Shown one piece after another: positions 18,974-27,468 of a stretch of DNA of 64,000 nucleotides. Under the pieces are notes generated by a model. It was not told the origin of the DNA. It saw only the letters and a list, made by a program, of their open reading frames with translations, and did no database searches. Within the stretch, counting starts at the first letter, position 1. Each line of letters begins with the position of its first letter. Source of the stretch: Flavobacterium amniphilum (GTDB lineage: Bacteria > Bacteroidota > Bacteroidia > Flavobacteriales > Flavobacteriaceae); assembly GCF_023634845.1 (NCBI RefSeq), contig NZ_JAMLJL010000009.1:62001-126000 (forward strand). Reading direction: 5' to 3'. A program made the position numbers and the translations under genes.

Positions 18974-21826
18974 ATGCCTAAAGACACTTCAATCAAATCG
19001 GTTTTAATTATTGGGTCAGGACCCATCATTATTGGTCAAGCCTGTGAATTCGACTACGCAGGTTCACAATCAGCACGTTCATTGCGTGAGGAAGGGATCG
19101 AAGTAATTCTAATCAATTCCAACCCGGCAACCATCATGACTGATCCTTCCATGGCGGATCATGTTTACTTAAAACCGTTAACTACAAAATCAATCATTGA
19201 AATCCTGAAAGCACATCCGCAAATCGATGCGGTACTGCCTACCATGGGTGGACAAACAGCTTTGAACTTATGTCTTGAAGCTGAAGAAAAAGGAATCTGG
19301 CAGGATTTTGATGTGAAATTGATTGGTGTGGATATCAATGCGATCAATATCACAGAAGATCGTGATCAATTCAAAAAATTATTAACTGAGATTAATATTC
19401 CGTATGCACCGGCTAAAACGGCTAATTCATTCTTAAAAGGAAAAGAAATTGCACAGGAATTCGGTTTTCCATTGGTAATCCGTCCTTCATTTACATTAGG
19501 AGGAACCGGAGCAGCTTTTGTGCATAAAAAAGAAGATTTTGATGAATTGTTAACCCGTGGTTTAGAAGCTTCACCAATCCACGAAGTGTTAATCGATAAA
19601 GCACTTTTAGGTTGGAAAGAGTACGAATTGGAATTACTTCGTGATAAAAACGATAATGTAGTAATCATTTGTACGATCGAGAATATGGACCCAATGGGAA
19701 TCCATACAGGAGACAGTATCACAGTAGCACCTGCGATGACATTATCAGATACCACTTTCCAGAAAATGCGTGATATGGCTATTCATATGATGCGCAGTAT
19801 CGGAAACTTTGCCGGAGGTTGTAATGTTCAATTTGCAGTATCTCCGGATGATAAAGAGGATATCGTGGCTATTGAAATAAACCCTCGTGTTTCACGTTCA
19901 TCTGCCTTAGCATCAAAAGCTACGGGTTATCCAATTGCTAAAATTGCAACGAAATTGGCTTTAGGGTATAACTTGGATGAATTGCAAAACCAAATTACAA
20001 AATCGACTTCGGCTTTGTTTGAGCCAACGTTGGATTATGTAATCGTAAAAATACCACGTTGGAACTTTGATAAATTTGAAGGTTCAGACCGTACTTTAGG
20101 ATTACAGATGAAATCGGTAGGTGAGGTAATGGGAATTGGAAGGTCGTTCCAGGAAGCATTGCATAAAGCAACTCAATCATTGGAAATTAAACGTAATGGT
20201 TTAGGCGCTGATGGTAAAGGATACAAAAATTACGAACAGATTATCGAAAAACTTACTTATGCAAGTTGGGACCGTGTGTTTGTGATTTATGATGCCATTG
20301 CTATGGGAATTCCGCTGTCAAGAATCCATGAGATTACTAAAATCGATATGTGGTTCCTGAAGCAGTATGAGGAATTGTATTTAATCGAAAAAGAAATATC
20401 AAAATATACAATTGATACACTTCCAAAGGATTTATTATTGGAAGCGAAACAAAAAGGGTACGGTGACAGACAGATTGCACACATGTTGGGTTGTTTGGAG
20501 AGTCAGGTACATACATTGCGTGATAATCAAGGGGTTAAAAGGGTTTATAAACTGGTTGATACCTGTGCGGCCGAATTTAAAGCGCAAACTCCATACTATT
20601 ATTCAACTTTTGAAGCTGAAATCGAAAAAGCTGATGGGACAAAATACGTTCACAACGAAAGTATAGTTTCGGATAAGAAGAAAATTGTGGTTTTAGGTTC
20701 AGGACCGAACCGTATCGGTCAGGGAATCGAGTTCGATTATTCTTGTGTACACGGTGTTTTGGCTGCAAGAGAGTGTGGTTATGAGACTATCATGATCAAC
20801 TGTAATCCTGAAACGGTTTCAACCGATTTTGACACAGCTGATAAATTATATTTTGAACCAGTTTTCTGGGAACATATCTATGATATCATCCAACATGAAA
20901 AGCCTGAAGGAGTAATCGTTCAGTTGGGTGGTCAGACAGCGTTGAAACTGGCAGAAAAATTATCGAAATACGGTATCAAAATTATCGGAACAAGCTTTGA
21001 TGCTTTGGATTTGGCTGAGGATAGAGGACGGTTTTCGGAATTATTGACAGAATTGAATATTCCTTTCCCTAAATTCGGAGTAGCAGAAAATGCAGAACAG
21101 GCAGTTAAATTAGCTGATGATCTTGATTTTCCATTGTTAGTCCGTCCTTCTTATGTATTAGGAGGTCAGGGAATGAAAATTGTGATTAACAAACAGGAAT
21201 TGGAAGAGCATGTAATTGAAATCCTGAAACATATCCCGAATAATAAATTATTATTGGATCACTACCTGGATGGTGCCATTGAAGCAGAAGCTGATGCGAT
21301 TTGTGACGGTGAAAATGTATACATCATCGGAATCATGGAGCATATTGAGCCATGTGGAGTGCATTCTGGAGATAGTAATGCAACTTTGCCTCCTTTCAAT
21401 TTGGGGGAGTTTGTAATGCAGCAAATTAAGGATCATACCAAGAATATTGCTTTGGCCTTAAAAACAGTCGGATTGATTAATATCCAGTTTGCCATTAAAG
21501 ATGATACGGTTTATATCATCGAAGCAAATCCGAGAGCATCACGTACGGTTCCTTTTATTGCAAAAGCCTATGGTGAGCCTTATGTAAACTATGCCACTAA
21601 AGTGATGTTGGGAGAAAATAAAGTAACTGATTTTACTTTTAATCCGCAATTAAACGGATATGCAATAAAACAACCGGTTTTCTCATTCAGTAAATTCCCT
21701 AATGTAAACAAAGCTTTAGGTCCAGAGATGAAATCTACGGGAGAAAGTATCTTGTTTATTGATGATTTGAAAGATGATCAATTTTATGAGTTGTATTCAA
21801 GAAGAAAAATGTATCTGACAAAATAA
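18974..21826 (+). CDS. carB: Carbamoyl-phosphate synthase large subunit, short form
   Basis: A 950-residue enzyme that makes carbamoyl phosphate for arginine and pyrimidine synthesis, using ammonia from the glutaminase subunit CarA. Two homologous ATP-grasp halves are visible, each starting with a Rossmann-like GSGP-x-x-I-G-Q-x-x-EFDY motif (near 15 and 560). It stops at LGPEMKSTGES plus about 25 residues, so the C-terminal MGS-like allosteric domain (IMP/UMP/ornithine site in E. coli) is absent. I chose the ATG at 18974; an earlier in-frame ATG at 18929 lies inside the upstream structured element. carA is not nearby. Confidence 0.95.
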   Translation: MPKDTSIKSVLIIGSGPIIIGQACEFDYAGSQSARSLREEGIEVILINSNPATIMTDPSMADHVYLKPLTTKSIIEILKAHPQIDAVLPTMGGQTALNLCLEAEEKGIWQDFDVKLIGVDINAINITEDRDQFKKLLTEINIPYAPAKTANSFLKGKEIAQEFGFPLVIRPSFTLGGTGAAFVHKKEDFDELLTRGLEASPIHEVLIDKALLGWKEYELELLRDKNDNVVIICTIENMDPMGIHTGDSITVAPAMTLSDTTFQKMRDMAIHMMRSIGNFAGGCNVQFAVSPDDKEDIVAIEINPRVSRSSALASKATGYPIAKIATKLALGYNLDELQNQITKSTSALFEPTLDYVIVKIPRWNFDKFEGSDRTLGLQMKSVGEVMGIGRSFQEALHKATQSLEIKRNGLGADGKGYKNYEQIIEKLTYASWDRVFVIYDAIAMGIPLSRIHEITKIDMWFLKQYEELYLIEKEISKYTIDTLPKDLLLEAKQKGYGDRQIAHMLGCLESQVHTLRDNQGVKRVYKLVDTCAAEFKAQTPYYYSTFEAEIEKADGTKYVHNESIVSDKKKIVVLGSGPNRIGQGIEFDYSCVHGVLAARECGYETIMINCNPETVSTDFDTADKLYFEPVFWEHIYDIIQHEKPEGVIVQLGGQTALKLAEKLSKYGIKIIGTSFDALDLAEDRGRFSELLTELNIPFPKFGVAENAEQAVKLADDLDFPLLVRPSYVLGGQGMKIVINKQELEEHVIEILKHIPNNKLLLDHYLDGAIEAEADAICDGENVYIIGIMEHIEPCGVHSGDSNATLPPFNLGEFVMQQIKDHTKNIALALKTVGLINIQFAIKDDTVYIIEANPRASRTVPFIAKAYGEPYVNYATKVMLGENKVTDFTFNPQLNGYAIKQPVFSFSKFPNVNKALGPEMKSTGESILFIDDLKDDQFYELYSRRKMYLTK

Positions 21827-21846
21827 TAGTTGTCTAAATCAGAATA

Positions 21847-21876
21847 AAAAAAGAGCGCATATAGCGCTCTTTTTCG
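21847..21876. terminator. Bidirectional terminator
   Basis: Perfect stem AAAAAGAGCGC/GCGCTCTTTTT with a 5-nt loop. It serves carB on the plus strand and the lipoprotein gene on the minus strand. Confidence 0.9.
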
Positions 21877-21881
21877 TGGTT

Positions 21882-22256
21882 TTAAAATTCTGCTTCCGTA
21901 GTGATAAGTGAAATCACACCATCAGAATCTGCTGTTCCGTAATTGATGGATTCCAGATTTCCACCCATATAGGTTTCAACCGTGATTTTTTCGCCGGGTA
22001 GGCCACCGGTTCCTTCAACTTTCATCGTGGCTGAAGCTACGTTAGTATCATATTCAATGATTTCATACCATGGAAGTTGTTCGACAACTTGTGAATCTGT
22101 AGGTTCCCCGTACATATCAGGGCGGTTCGTACTAAGTAAACCTGAATAATTTCCCTGTATTTTGTATTCGACTTTTCTTTGTGCTCCGGATCTTTCATCA
22201 TCGCTGCACGAAAACAATGTAAATGCAGTAAAAGCAATTAAAATTAATTTTTTCAT
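21882..22256 (-). CDS. Small lipoprotein
   Basis: A 124-residue protein with a lipoprotein signal (FTAFTLFSC, Cys18 likely lipidated) followed by an acidic stretch. The mature part is predicted beta-rich (KVEYKIQGNYSG, GEKITVETYMGG, GVISLITTEAEF), like small immunoglobulin-type lipoproteins of flavobacteria. Function unknown. I chose the ATG at 22256; the frame stays open upstream but has no signal-like start there. Confidence 0.65.
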   Translation of the reverse strand: MKKLILIAFTAFTLFSCSDDERSGAQRKVEYKIQGNYSGLLSTNRPDMYGEPTDSQVVEQLPWYEIIEYDTNVASATMKVEGTGGLPGEKITVETYMGGNLESINYGTADSDGVISLITTEAEF

Positions 22257-22453
22257 AACTTCTTGTTTTTTAGTTGTTTGAATGTCTTTTTGTTGAGGGC
22301 AATTTATATAAAAAATACAAAAAGTAAGAAAAATCAATTTGTTTTTTAAGGGCGTTTATGTGGAGTTTACGGATGGTTTTAGGGATTGTAACCAAATATG
22401 GTTAACCTTTATTTGGTATAGTTTTCGTATTTTTACCAAGCAATAAAAAGTTT

Positions 22454-22981
22454 ATGACAGAAGAGAAGGTAATATTAGTGAATGAAGATGATCAGCAAAT
22501 TGGTCTGATGCCAAAACTGGAGGCACATGAAAAAGCATTGCTACACCGTGCTTTTTCGGTTTTTATATTGAATGATAAAAATGAACTGATGCTGCAGCAG
22601 AGAGCGCAGCATAAATATCATTCTCCGTTGTTATGGACTAATACATGCTGTAGTCACCAAAGGGAAGGAGAAAGTAATATTCAGGCCGGGACCCGTCGTT
22701 TATTTGAAGAAATGGGATTTACGGCTGAGTTGAAAGAACTTTTTCATTTTATTTATAAAGCGCCTTTTGATAATGGTTTGACTGAGCATGAACTGGATCA
22801 TGTAATGATTGGTTATTATAATGATGAACCTAAAATCAATAATGATGAAGTTGAAAGTTGGAAATGGATGGCTATTGAGGATGTAAAGAATGATATGGAA
22901 CAAAAACCTGAAATTTATACAGTTTGGTTCAAAATTATATTCGATGAATTTTATCATTTTCTTGAAGATCATAAATTATGA
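22454..22981 (+). CDS. idi: Isopentenyl-diphosphate delta-isomerase, type 1
   Basis: A 175-residue Nudix-fold enzyme interconverting IPP and DMAPP for isoprenoid (menaquinone, carotenoid) synthesis. The active-site Cys is in TNTCCSHQ (near 65), with metal-binding His in LHRAFSVFIL and CSHQ, and the Glu region near EHELDHVMIG. The Nudix-like box GTRRLFEEMGFTAELKE is near 77-93. It is first in a four-gene overlapping operon: its TGA overlaps the queD start. Confidence 0.94.
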   Translation: MTEEKVILVNEDDQQIGLMPKLEAHEKALLHRAFSVFILNDKNELMLQQRAQHKYHSPLLWTNTCCSHQREGESNIQAGTRRLFEEMGFTAELKELFHFIYKAPFDNGLTEHELDHVMIGYYNDEPKINNDEVESWKWMAIEDVKNDMEQKPEIYTVWFKIIFDEFYHFLEDHKL

Positions 22982-23388
22982 GGGTAACCGTTAGCAGAAA
23001 AGCACATTTTAATGCAGCACACCGTTTGTATCGTAAAGATTGGTCTGATGAACAAAATCAAAGCGTTTTCGGGAAGTGTAATAATCCTAATTTTCACGGC
23101 CATAATTATGAACTGATTGTGAGTGTGACTGGTAAAATAAATCCTGAAACAGGATATGTTATCGATATTAAAGATCTGGCTGATATTATTTTTGAAGAAG
23201 TAGAGTCAAAATTTGATCATAAAAATCTAAATTTGGATGTTCCTGAATTTGAAAATCTTAATCCCACTGCAGAGAATATTGTGGTGGTTATCTGGAATAA
23301 AATCAGGAATAGAATTGCTGCTGGTAATGATTTAGAAGTTACTTTGTATGAAACGCCACGTAATTTTGTAACTTTTAAAGGAGAATAA
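22978..23388 (+). CDS. queD: 6-carboxy-5,6,7,8-tetrahydropterin synthase (QueD/PTPS family)
   Basis: A 136-residue member of the 6-pyruvoyl-tetrahydropterin synthase family, which converts 7,8-dihydroneopterin triphosphate to 6-carboxytetrahydropterin in queuosine synthesis. Zinc ligands are His16 in FNAAHRL and the HGH pair in NFHGHNYE; the catalytic Cys lies in FGKCNNPN. The Asp-His pair is in KFDHKNLN. It overlaps idi by 4 nt (ATGA) and its stop overlaps the next start (TAATG). Other queuosine genes are not in the window, so a pterin role elsewhere is possible. Confidence 0.88.
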   Translation: MRVTVSRKAHFNAAHRLYRKDWSDEQNQSVFGKCNNPNFHGHNYELIVSVTGKINPETGYVIDIKDLADIIFEEVESKFDHKNLNLDVPEFENLNPTAENIVVVIWNKIRNRIAAGNDLEVTLYETPRNFVTFKGE

Positions 23389-23849
23389 TGCAGGAAAGTT
23401 TGAAAGTAGGGGACAACTTGCCTCTTTTTGTGGCTAAAGACCAAAACGGTGACGAATTCAGAATTGAATCTTTAATCGGGAAAAAGGTGTTGGTTATTTA
23501 TTTTTATCCGAAAGATGATACGCCGGGCTGTACAAAACAAGCTTGTTTTCTTAGGGATCATTATGAGGAATTTAAGGAAATTGGAGCAGAAGTAATTGGA
23601 ATCAGTGCCGATGGAGCTGCCTCACACCGGAAATTTATCCATAAATATGATTTACCTTTTATTTTGCTTTCTGATGCTGATAAAAAATTAAGAAAGATAT
23701 TTGGCGTTAAAAATAATTTTTTGGGATTAATACCGGGAAGAGTTACTTATATAGTAGATTTGAATGGTGTGGTGCAAATGGTTTTTGAAGACAGTAATGC
23801 TGAAAATCATTTGGAACTTACCGTAGAAAAAGTAAAAAGTTTGATGTAA
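23388..23849 (+). CDS. bcp: Thioredoxin-dependent peroxiredoxin (BCP/PrxQ)
   Basis: A 153-residue AhpC/TSA-fold peroxidase that reduces H2O2 and organic peroxides. The peroxidatic Cys is in DDTPGCTKQACFLRDHY (near 45-50), with a second Cys four residues on (GCTKQAC), the classic PrxQ spacing for the resolving Cys. It is cytoplasmic, with no signal peptide. It is coupled to queD and manA by TAATG overlaps. Confidence 0.93.
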   Translation: MQESLKVGDNLPLFVAKDQNGDEFRIESLIGKKVLVIYFYPKDDTPGCTKQACFLRDHYEEFKEIGAEVIGISADGAASHRKFIHKYDLPFILLSDADKKLRKIFGVKNNFLGLIPGRVTYIVDLNGVVQMVFEDSNAENHLELTVEKVKSLM

Positions 23850-24817
23850 TGGAGTTGGAATTGTATCCTTTAATTTTTAAACCAATTTTTAAAGACCGTA
23901 TTTGGGGAGGAACCAAATTACAATCGGTTTTGAATAAAAATATTCCTAATGACACCACCGGTGAAAGTTGGGAGTTGTCAACCGTTTCAGGTGATGTAAG
24001 CCAAATCGCAAACGGATACTGGAAAGATAAGTCACTTCAGGATTTAATTGCTGCATATCCGGTTGAATTATTGGGAGAGAAGGTATATCTTCAGTTCGGG
24101 AAGCAATTTCCGTTATTGTTTAAATTTTTAGATGCTAAAGAAGATTTATCCATTCAATTGCATCCGAATGACGAATTAGCCCAAAAACGCCATAATTCTT
24201 TCGGTAAAACGGAAATGTGGTATGTTATGCAGGCCGATGAAGGATCGCGGTTGATTGTCGGTTTTAAAGAAAAAGCAACACCGCAAAAGTATTTACAGCA
24301 TTTGGAAGATAAAACGCTGACTTCTATTTTGGAAGAAATTCCGGTAAAGCAAGGTGATGTTTTTTTGTTGGAAACAGGAACCATTCATGCCATCGGTGCC
24401 GGAATTGTGATAGCTGAAATTCAGCAAACCTCAGATATTACGTATAGAATTTACGATTTTGACCGTAAGGATGCTAATGGAAATTTACGTGAGCTTCATG
24501 TCGATTTAGCTTTGGAAGCAATTAATTATGGCGTAGTTGATGCGAAGAAAGAATATATTTCCGAAATCAACAAGAGTAATTTGGCAGTTGATTGTCCTTA
24601 TTTTACAACCAATATTATACCGTTGGAAGGACAGATGGTTATAACAAAGAATACTGATTCTTTTGTTGTATATATGTGCACAGAAGGAAAATTGGAAATC
24701 AAAGTAAAACAACAAACATATCAATTTCAAAAAGGAGATACTATTTTGATTCCTGCATTTTTAACTGATTATCAATTAATTGGTAGTTCGGAGTTGTTGG
24801 AAATATTTATTTCTTAG
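23849..24817 (+). CDS. manA: Mannose-6-phosphate isomerase, class I
   Basis: A 322-residue cupin-type zinc enzyme converting mannose-6-P and fructose-6-P. Zinc ligands appear in DLSIQLHPND (Gln and His near 98-100), GKTEMWYV (Glu, near 115) and GTIHAIGAGIVIAEIQQ (His near 177). The C-terminal second cupin half is shorter than in fungal enzymes but normal for the bacterial short form. It is last in the idi operon. Confidence 0.92.
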   Translation: MELELYPLIFKPIFKDRIWGGTKLQSVLNKNIPNDTTGESWELSTVSGDVSQIANGYWKDKSLQDLIAAYPVELLGEKVYLQFGKQFPLLFKFLDAKEDLSIQLHPNDELAQKRHNSFGKTEMWYVMQADEGSRLIVGFKEKATPQKYLQHLEDKTLTSILEEIPVKQGDVFLLETGTIHAIGAGIVIAEIQQTSDITYRIYDFDRKDANGNLRELHVDLALEAINYGVVDAKKEYISEINKSNLAVDCPYFTTNIIPLEGQMVITKNTDSFVVYMCTEGKLEIKVKQQTYQFQKGDTILIPAFLTDYQLIGSSELLEIFIS

Positions 24818-24839
24818 TAGGAAATATCAAGATAAATGA

Positions 24840-24847
24840 TACCTTTG
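24840..24847 (+). promoter_or_regulatory. Candidate -7 element
   Basis: TACCTTTG matches TAnnTTTG and lies 25 nt before the ATG of the 88-residue protein gene; no good -33 partner is seen. Confidence 0.45.
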
Positions 24848-24872
24848 CAAAAAAAAAATTAAATAGGAAACT

Positions 24873-25139
24873 ATGGCAAGTGTAAAAAACTTAAAAAAAG
24901 ACATCAACTATGTAATTGGTGACATCATTGAAGCAGTTTATTTATATGAAATGACTACAACTGGTAGACCAACTGAAGCTACAAACGGAATTATCGAAGA
25001 AGCTATCGTTACATTTGACGGATTGATCAAAAAAGTAAATGATAAAAAAGTTGAGAACAGAAAGGCTCACTTAAAGCAAGTAAATAAAGATTTAGAAAAT
25101 GCTGCTAACCAATTAGTTGAAAAAATCAACGTATTATAG
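24873..25139 (+). CDS. Small conserved helical protein
   Basis: An 88-residue, mostly helical, strongly charged cytoplasmic protein (about 17 Lys). No signal peptide or domain is recognised. Its codon choice (frequent AAA/GAA, TTC/TAC, GTA) resembles the highly expressed ribosomal protein genes of this window, suggesting abundant expression. It has its own -7 word. It sits between manA and the tRNA-Thr genes. Confidence 0.65.
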   Translation: MASVKNLKKDINYVIGDIIEAVYLYEMTTTGRPTEATNGIIEEAIVTFDGLIKKVNDKKVENRKAHLKQVNKDLENAANQLVEKINVL

Positions 25140-25173
25140 TAGAAAAAACAGATAAAATTTAGGGTGTAAGTCT

Positions 25174-25203
25174 TTGGAAGTTTAAAAAACTCCATTATAT
25201 TTG
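25174..25203 (+). promoter_or_regulatory. Bacteroidota-type promoter of the tRNA-Thr pair
   Basis: TTG (25174-25176), a 19-nt spacer and TATATTTG (25196-25203) end 15 nt before the first tRNA base. Confidence 0.6.
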
Positions 25204-25218
25204 CACCCGAAATGAGTC

Positions 25219-25292
25219 GCCGGTGTAGCTCAGCTGGCTAGAGCAGCTGATTTGTAATCAGCAGGTCGTGGGTTCGAGTCCCTCCATCGGCT
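25219..25292 (+). tRNA. tRNA-Thr (anticodon TGT), copy 1
   Basis: A 74-nt cloverleaf: acceptor stem GCCGGTG/CATCGGC (one G-T pair), D-arm GCTCAGCTGGCTAGAGC, anticodon stem GCTGA/TCAGC with loop TTTGTAA (anticodon TGT) and T-arm GTGGGTTCGAGTCCCTC. Discriminator base is T. The 3' CCA is not encoded (the sequence continues CAA). Confidence 0.95.
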
Positions 25293-25323
25293 CAAATTTT
25301 AAAAATACTGTATAATACACTTT

Positions 25324-25397
25324 GCCGGTGTAGCTCAGCTGGCTAGAGCAGCTGATTTGTAATCAGCAGGTCGTGGGTTCGAGTCCCTCCATCGGCT
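25324..25397 (+). tRNA. tRNA-Thr (anticodon TGT), copy 2
   Basis: Identical over all 74 nt to the first copy, 31 nt downstream. The genomic sequence continues CCA here (25398-25400), so the 3' end is encoded in this copy but not in the first. One promoter upstream and one terminator downstream suggest both are processed from a single transcript. Confidence 0.95.
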
Positions 25398-25400
25398 CCA

Positions 25401-25437
25401 GAAAAGGTCTTCGTATGAAGACCTTTTCTTTTTTGTA
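25401..25437 (+). terminator. Rho-independent terminator after the tRNA pair
   Basis: Stem GAAAAGGTCTTC/GAAGACCTTTTC with loop GTAT, then T6. Its reverse complement recurs about 60 nt downstream (see the terminator at 25498). Confidence 0.9.
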
Positions 25438-25497
25438 TGGTTATTGTTTGAAAGGTACAATCTGAAAATGATTAAGATAAACCGTATTGGTTACAAT

Positions 25498-25531
25498 AAA
25501 AAAAGGTCTTCATACGAAGACCTTTTTTTAT
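25498..25531 (-). terminator. Terminator of the minus-strand sigma/partner operon
   Basis: Stem AAAAAAAGGTCTTC/GAAGACCTTTTTTT with loop ATAC. It overlaps the last codons of the gene ending at 25528, and its core is the reverse complement of the tRNA terminator core. Confidence 0.85.
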
Positions 25532-26121
25532 TTCTCATAATTGCTTTCCATTTCTTTTATGGAATCAATGATGGAGTTGATTCTGTCATTTTCTTTTTTC
25601 TTCTGTTTTTTGCCTAAATAAAAGTAAGCAAAAGACATCCAAGCAATATAAACCGTCAGACAAATTGTTTTTAAACTCGTAGACATCGGTTGCATAACTT
25701 CTATAAAATAGAAAACAAAAGCCATGTTTAGTAAAATGAAGTAAGCCGGAGTGATTTTGGCTCCTACAAGCTGTTGGAAATTATAATAGTTTTCCAATTT
25801 GTTCAGGGTAACTGATGGTTTCTCGGTCAAATCAATTTTCTTTAAGGTTATCATCTGATATAACCTTATTGCTGAAAATCCTGCAACACACAACAACATG
25901 ATGCCTAAACCAATATAAGTTGTCATCATCTTAAAATCTATTAATGAACCAATCCAGATTAGTGCAAATATGGTTGCGATTAAAATTGCCACCTGAAAAA
26001 GGATTTTATTGGTATAGGTGAGTTTTTCTCTTTTTACTTTTTTCAGTATTTCGGAAACATCAGGTAGTTTTACATCTGCCTGTGTTTTCCATAAATCTTT
26101 TAAATTATCAAAGTCTTTCAT
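25528..26121 (-). CDS. Membrane protein, probable anti-sigma partner
   Basis: A 197-residue protein. The cytoplasmic N-terminus (DFDNLKDLWKTQADVKLPDVSEI) is followed by membrane segments at about 41-62 and 69-88, and two more at about 125-145 and 150-167, and a basic tail. Its start overlaps the ECF sigma gene by 14 nt. Position and topology suggest regulation of that sigma factor. No zinc-binding HxxxCxxC anti-sigma motif is present, so the link is by context only. Confidence 0.6.
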   Translation of the reverse strand: MKDFDNLKDLWKTQADVKLPDVSEILKKVKREKLTYTNKILFQVAILIATIFALIWIGSLIDFKMMTTYIGLGIMLLCVAGFSAIRLYQMITLKKIDLTEKPSVTLNKLENYYNFQQLVGAKITPAYFILLNMAFVFYFIEVMQPMSTSLKTICLTVYIAWMSFAYFYLGKKQKKKENDRINSIIDSIKEMESNYEK

Positions 26122-26602
26122 ATTTTGAATAAATTGTACTTAATTGTTGTTTGATGCGGTGAATTTTTACCCTTAGATTTCCTTCTGAAATTGAAGTCAC
26201 TTCTGCTATTTCGGGATAAGGAACTTCTTCCAATAATAATGTGATGATGAGTCTGTCTGTTTCATTTAGTTCACTGATGCATTTGTATAGAAGTTGAACC
26301 TGAGCTTCCATTTCGTTGGTTTCATCACTTATTTTTGAGCTTAAGTCTTCAACATTCACTTTCGTTTGTTTTTTATTGGAGCGTAAATGTAATAGGCAGG
26401 TGTTAACTGCAATTCTGTAAATCCAGGTGCTCATTTGCGATTCTCCCCTGAATTTTTCGAGATTTTCCCAAACTTTGATGAATACTTCCTGGAGTAAATC
26501 ATCTGCTTGCATTGCGTCTCCGGTATATCCCAAACACAATCGGTGTACTTTTTGGGAATATTTGGAGTAGATGTCTTTAAATTGATTTTCTGTAGAACTC
26601 AC
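26108..26602 (-). CDS. RNA polymerase ECF sigma factor
   Basis: A 164-residue ECF sigma-70 protein. Region 2 is at about 10-80 (AMQADDLLQEVFIKVWENLEKF, then GESQMSTWIYRIAVNTCLLHLR); region 4 is at about 110-160 (ISELNETDRLIITLLLEEVPYPEIAEVTSISEGNLRVKIHRIKQQL), a helix-turn-helix that reads the -35/-33 element. The start is GTG (26602). It is cotranscribed with the overlapping membrane-partner gene. Confidence 0.9.
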   Translation of the reverse strand: MSSTENQFKDIYSKYSQKVHRLCLGYTGDAMQADDLLQEVFIKVWENLEKFRGESQMSTWIYRIAVNTCLLHLRSNKKQTKVNVEDLSSKISDETNEMEAQVQLLYKCISELNETDRLIITLLLEEVPYPEIAEVTSISEGNLRVKIHRIKQQLSTIYSKYERL

Positions 26603-26610
26603 AATTCTGA

Positions 26611-27468
26611 TTATGATTTAGAGTTTAAAAATAAGTCAATTTCATTATAAAACCATTCGGGAGTGTCATACATAATGAAGTGTTTTGCATTGGCAACCTT
26701 GATGGTTTTGTTTTTCAATAAGGCATATTGTGTTCCGTATTCTTTTTCGCTGGCTTCTTTATTTCCCCAAAGACTGGCCAAAACTAATATCGGAACTTTA
26801 ATTTTTGCAATTTCCTGTCTTAAATCGGTTGTTGACATTTCGATTATTGTACTTCCAAGAGTTGTTCTGTCACTTTTAAAACTCCATTCAGCTATTTGTT
26901 TCGCGTGGATGCTGTCGCTTACCTGGTACATCATGGCTTTAGTGTTGTTTTTAACGTAGTTCTCAGAAGGAATAGCTTTGAAATTAGCTATAGTTGCTTC
27001 TTTGTTATATTGTGGGTTGTTTTTTAAGGATTCTGCAGTAGTTTCAGGTTTTCCGATTGCAGAAATAAATGGCAAACCGTCAACACAGATACTTTTACCA
27101 AATAAGTCAGGCTCTGTGCTTTGTATCCATAAAGTCATGAATGCTCCTAAACTATGTCCGATTAACATTGGCTTCTTTAAATTTTTAACTTTTACGTAGC
27201 TGATGATTTCGTTTCGTACTGTTTTTAGGATTTCATCGTTTTCAATTGGTTTCACACCACCAAAACCGGCAATTGTTATAACATGAAGTTCATAATTTTT
27301 TTTCAGATGTTCTACGGTTTCATTCCAAACGTCACCTGAACATGAATAACCCGGGATTAAAATAACCGGTTTTCCTTTTCCTGTTATCTTAACTTCAAAT
27401 GATTGGTTTTGTGCATGACTAAATGCACTGAATAATAATACGATCGCAAATAAAAGTGTCTTTTTCAT
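26611..27468 (-). CDS. Secreted alpha/beta hydrolase
   Basis: A 285-residue protein with a signal peptide (TLLFAIVLLFSAFSHAQ). The core has oxyanion HG-like VILIPGYSCSG near 40, nucleophile elbow GHSLGA (Ser near 115), and a C-terminal His in ANAKHFIMYDTP. An Asp/Glu for the triad is likely in the IKVPILVLASLWG region. I chose the ATG at 27468; the frame is open 13 codons further upstream, but the signal peptide begins at 27468. It is 8 nt upstream of the ECF sigma gene in the same direction, so probably in that operon. Confidence 0.78.
   Translation of the reverse strand: MKKTLLFAIVLLFSAFSHAQNQSFEVKITGKGKPVILIPGYSCSGDVWNETVEHLKKNYELHVITIAGFGGVKPIENDEILKTVRNEIISYVKVKNLKKPMLIGHSLGAFMTLWIQSTEPDLFGKSICVDGLPFISAIGKPETTAESLKNNPQYNKEATIANFKAIPSENYVKNNTKAMMYQVSDSIHAKQIAEWSFKSDRTTLGSTIIEMSTTDLRQEIAKIKVPILVLASLWGNKEASEKEYGTQYALLKNKTIKVANAKHFIMYDTPEWFYNEIDLFLNSKS

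Noticed and set aside
25219..25397. Integration site (attachment repeats in the tRNA pair)
   Set aside because: The two copies are whole tRNA genes with no integrase or foreign DNA between or beside them.
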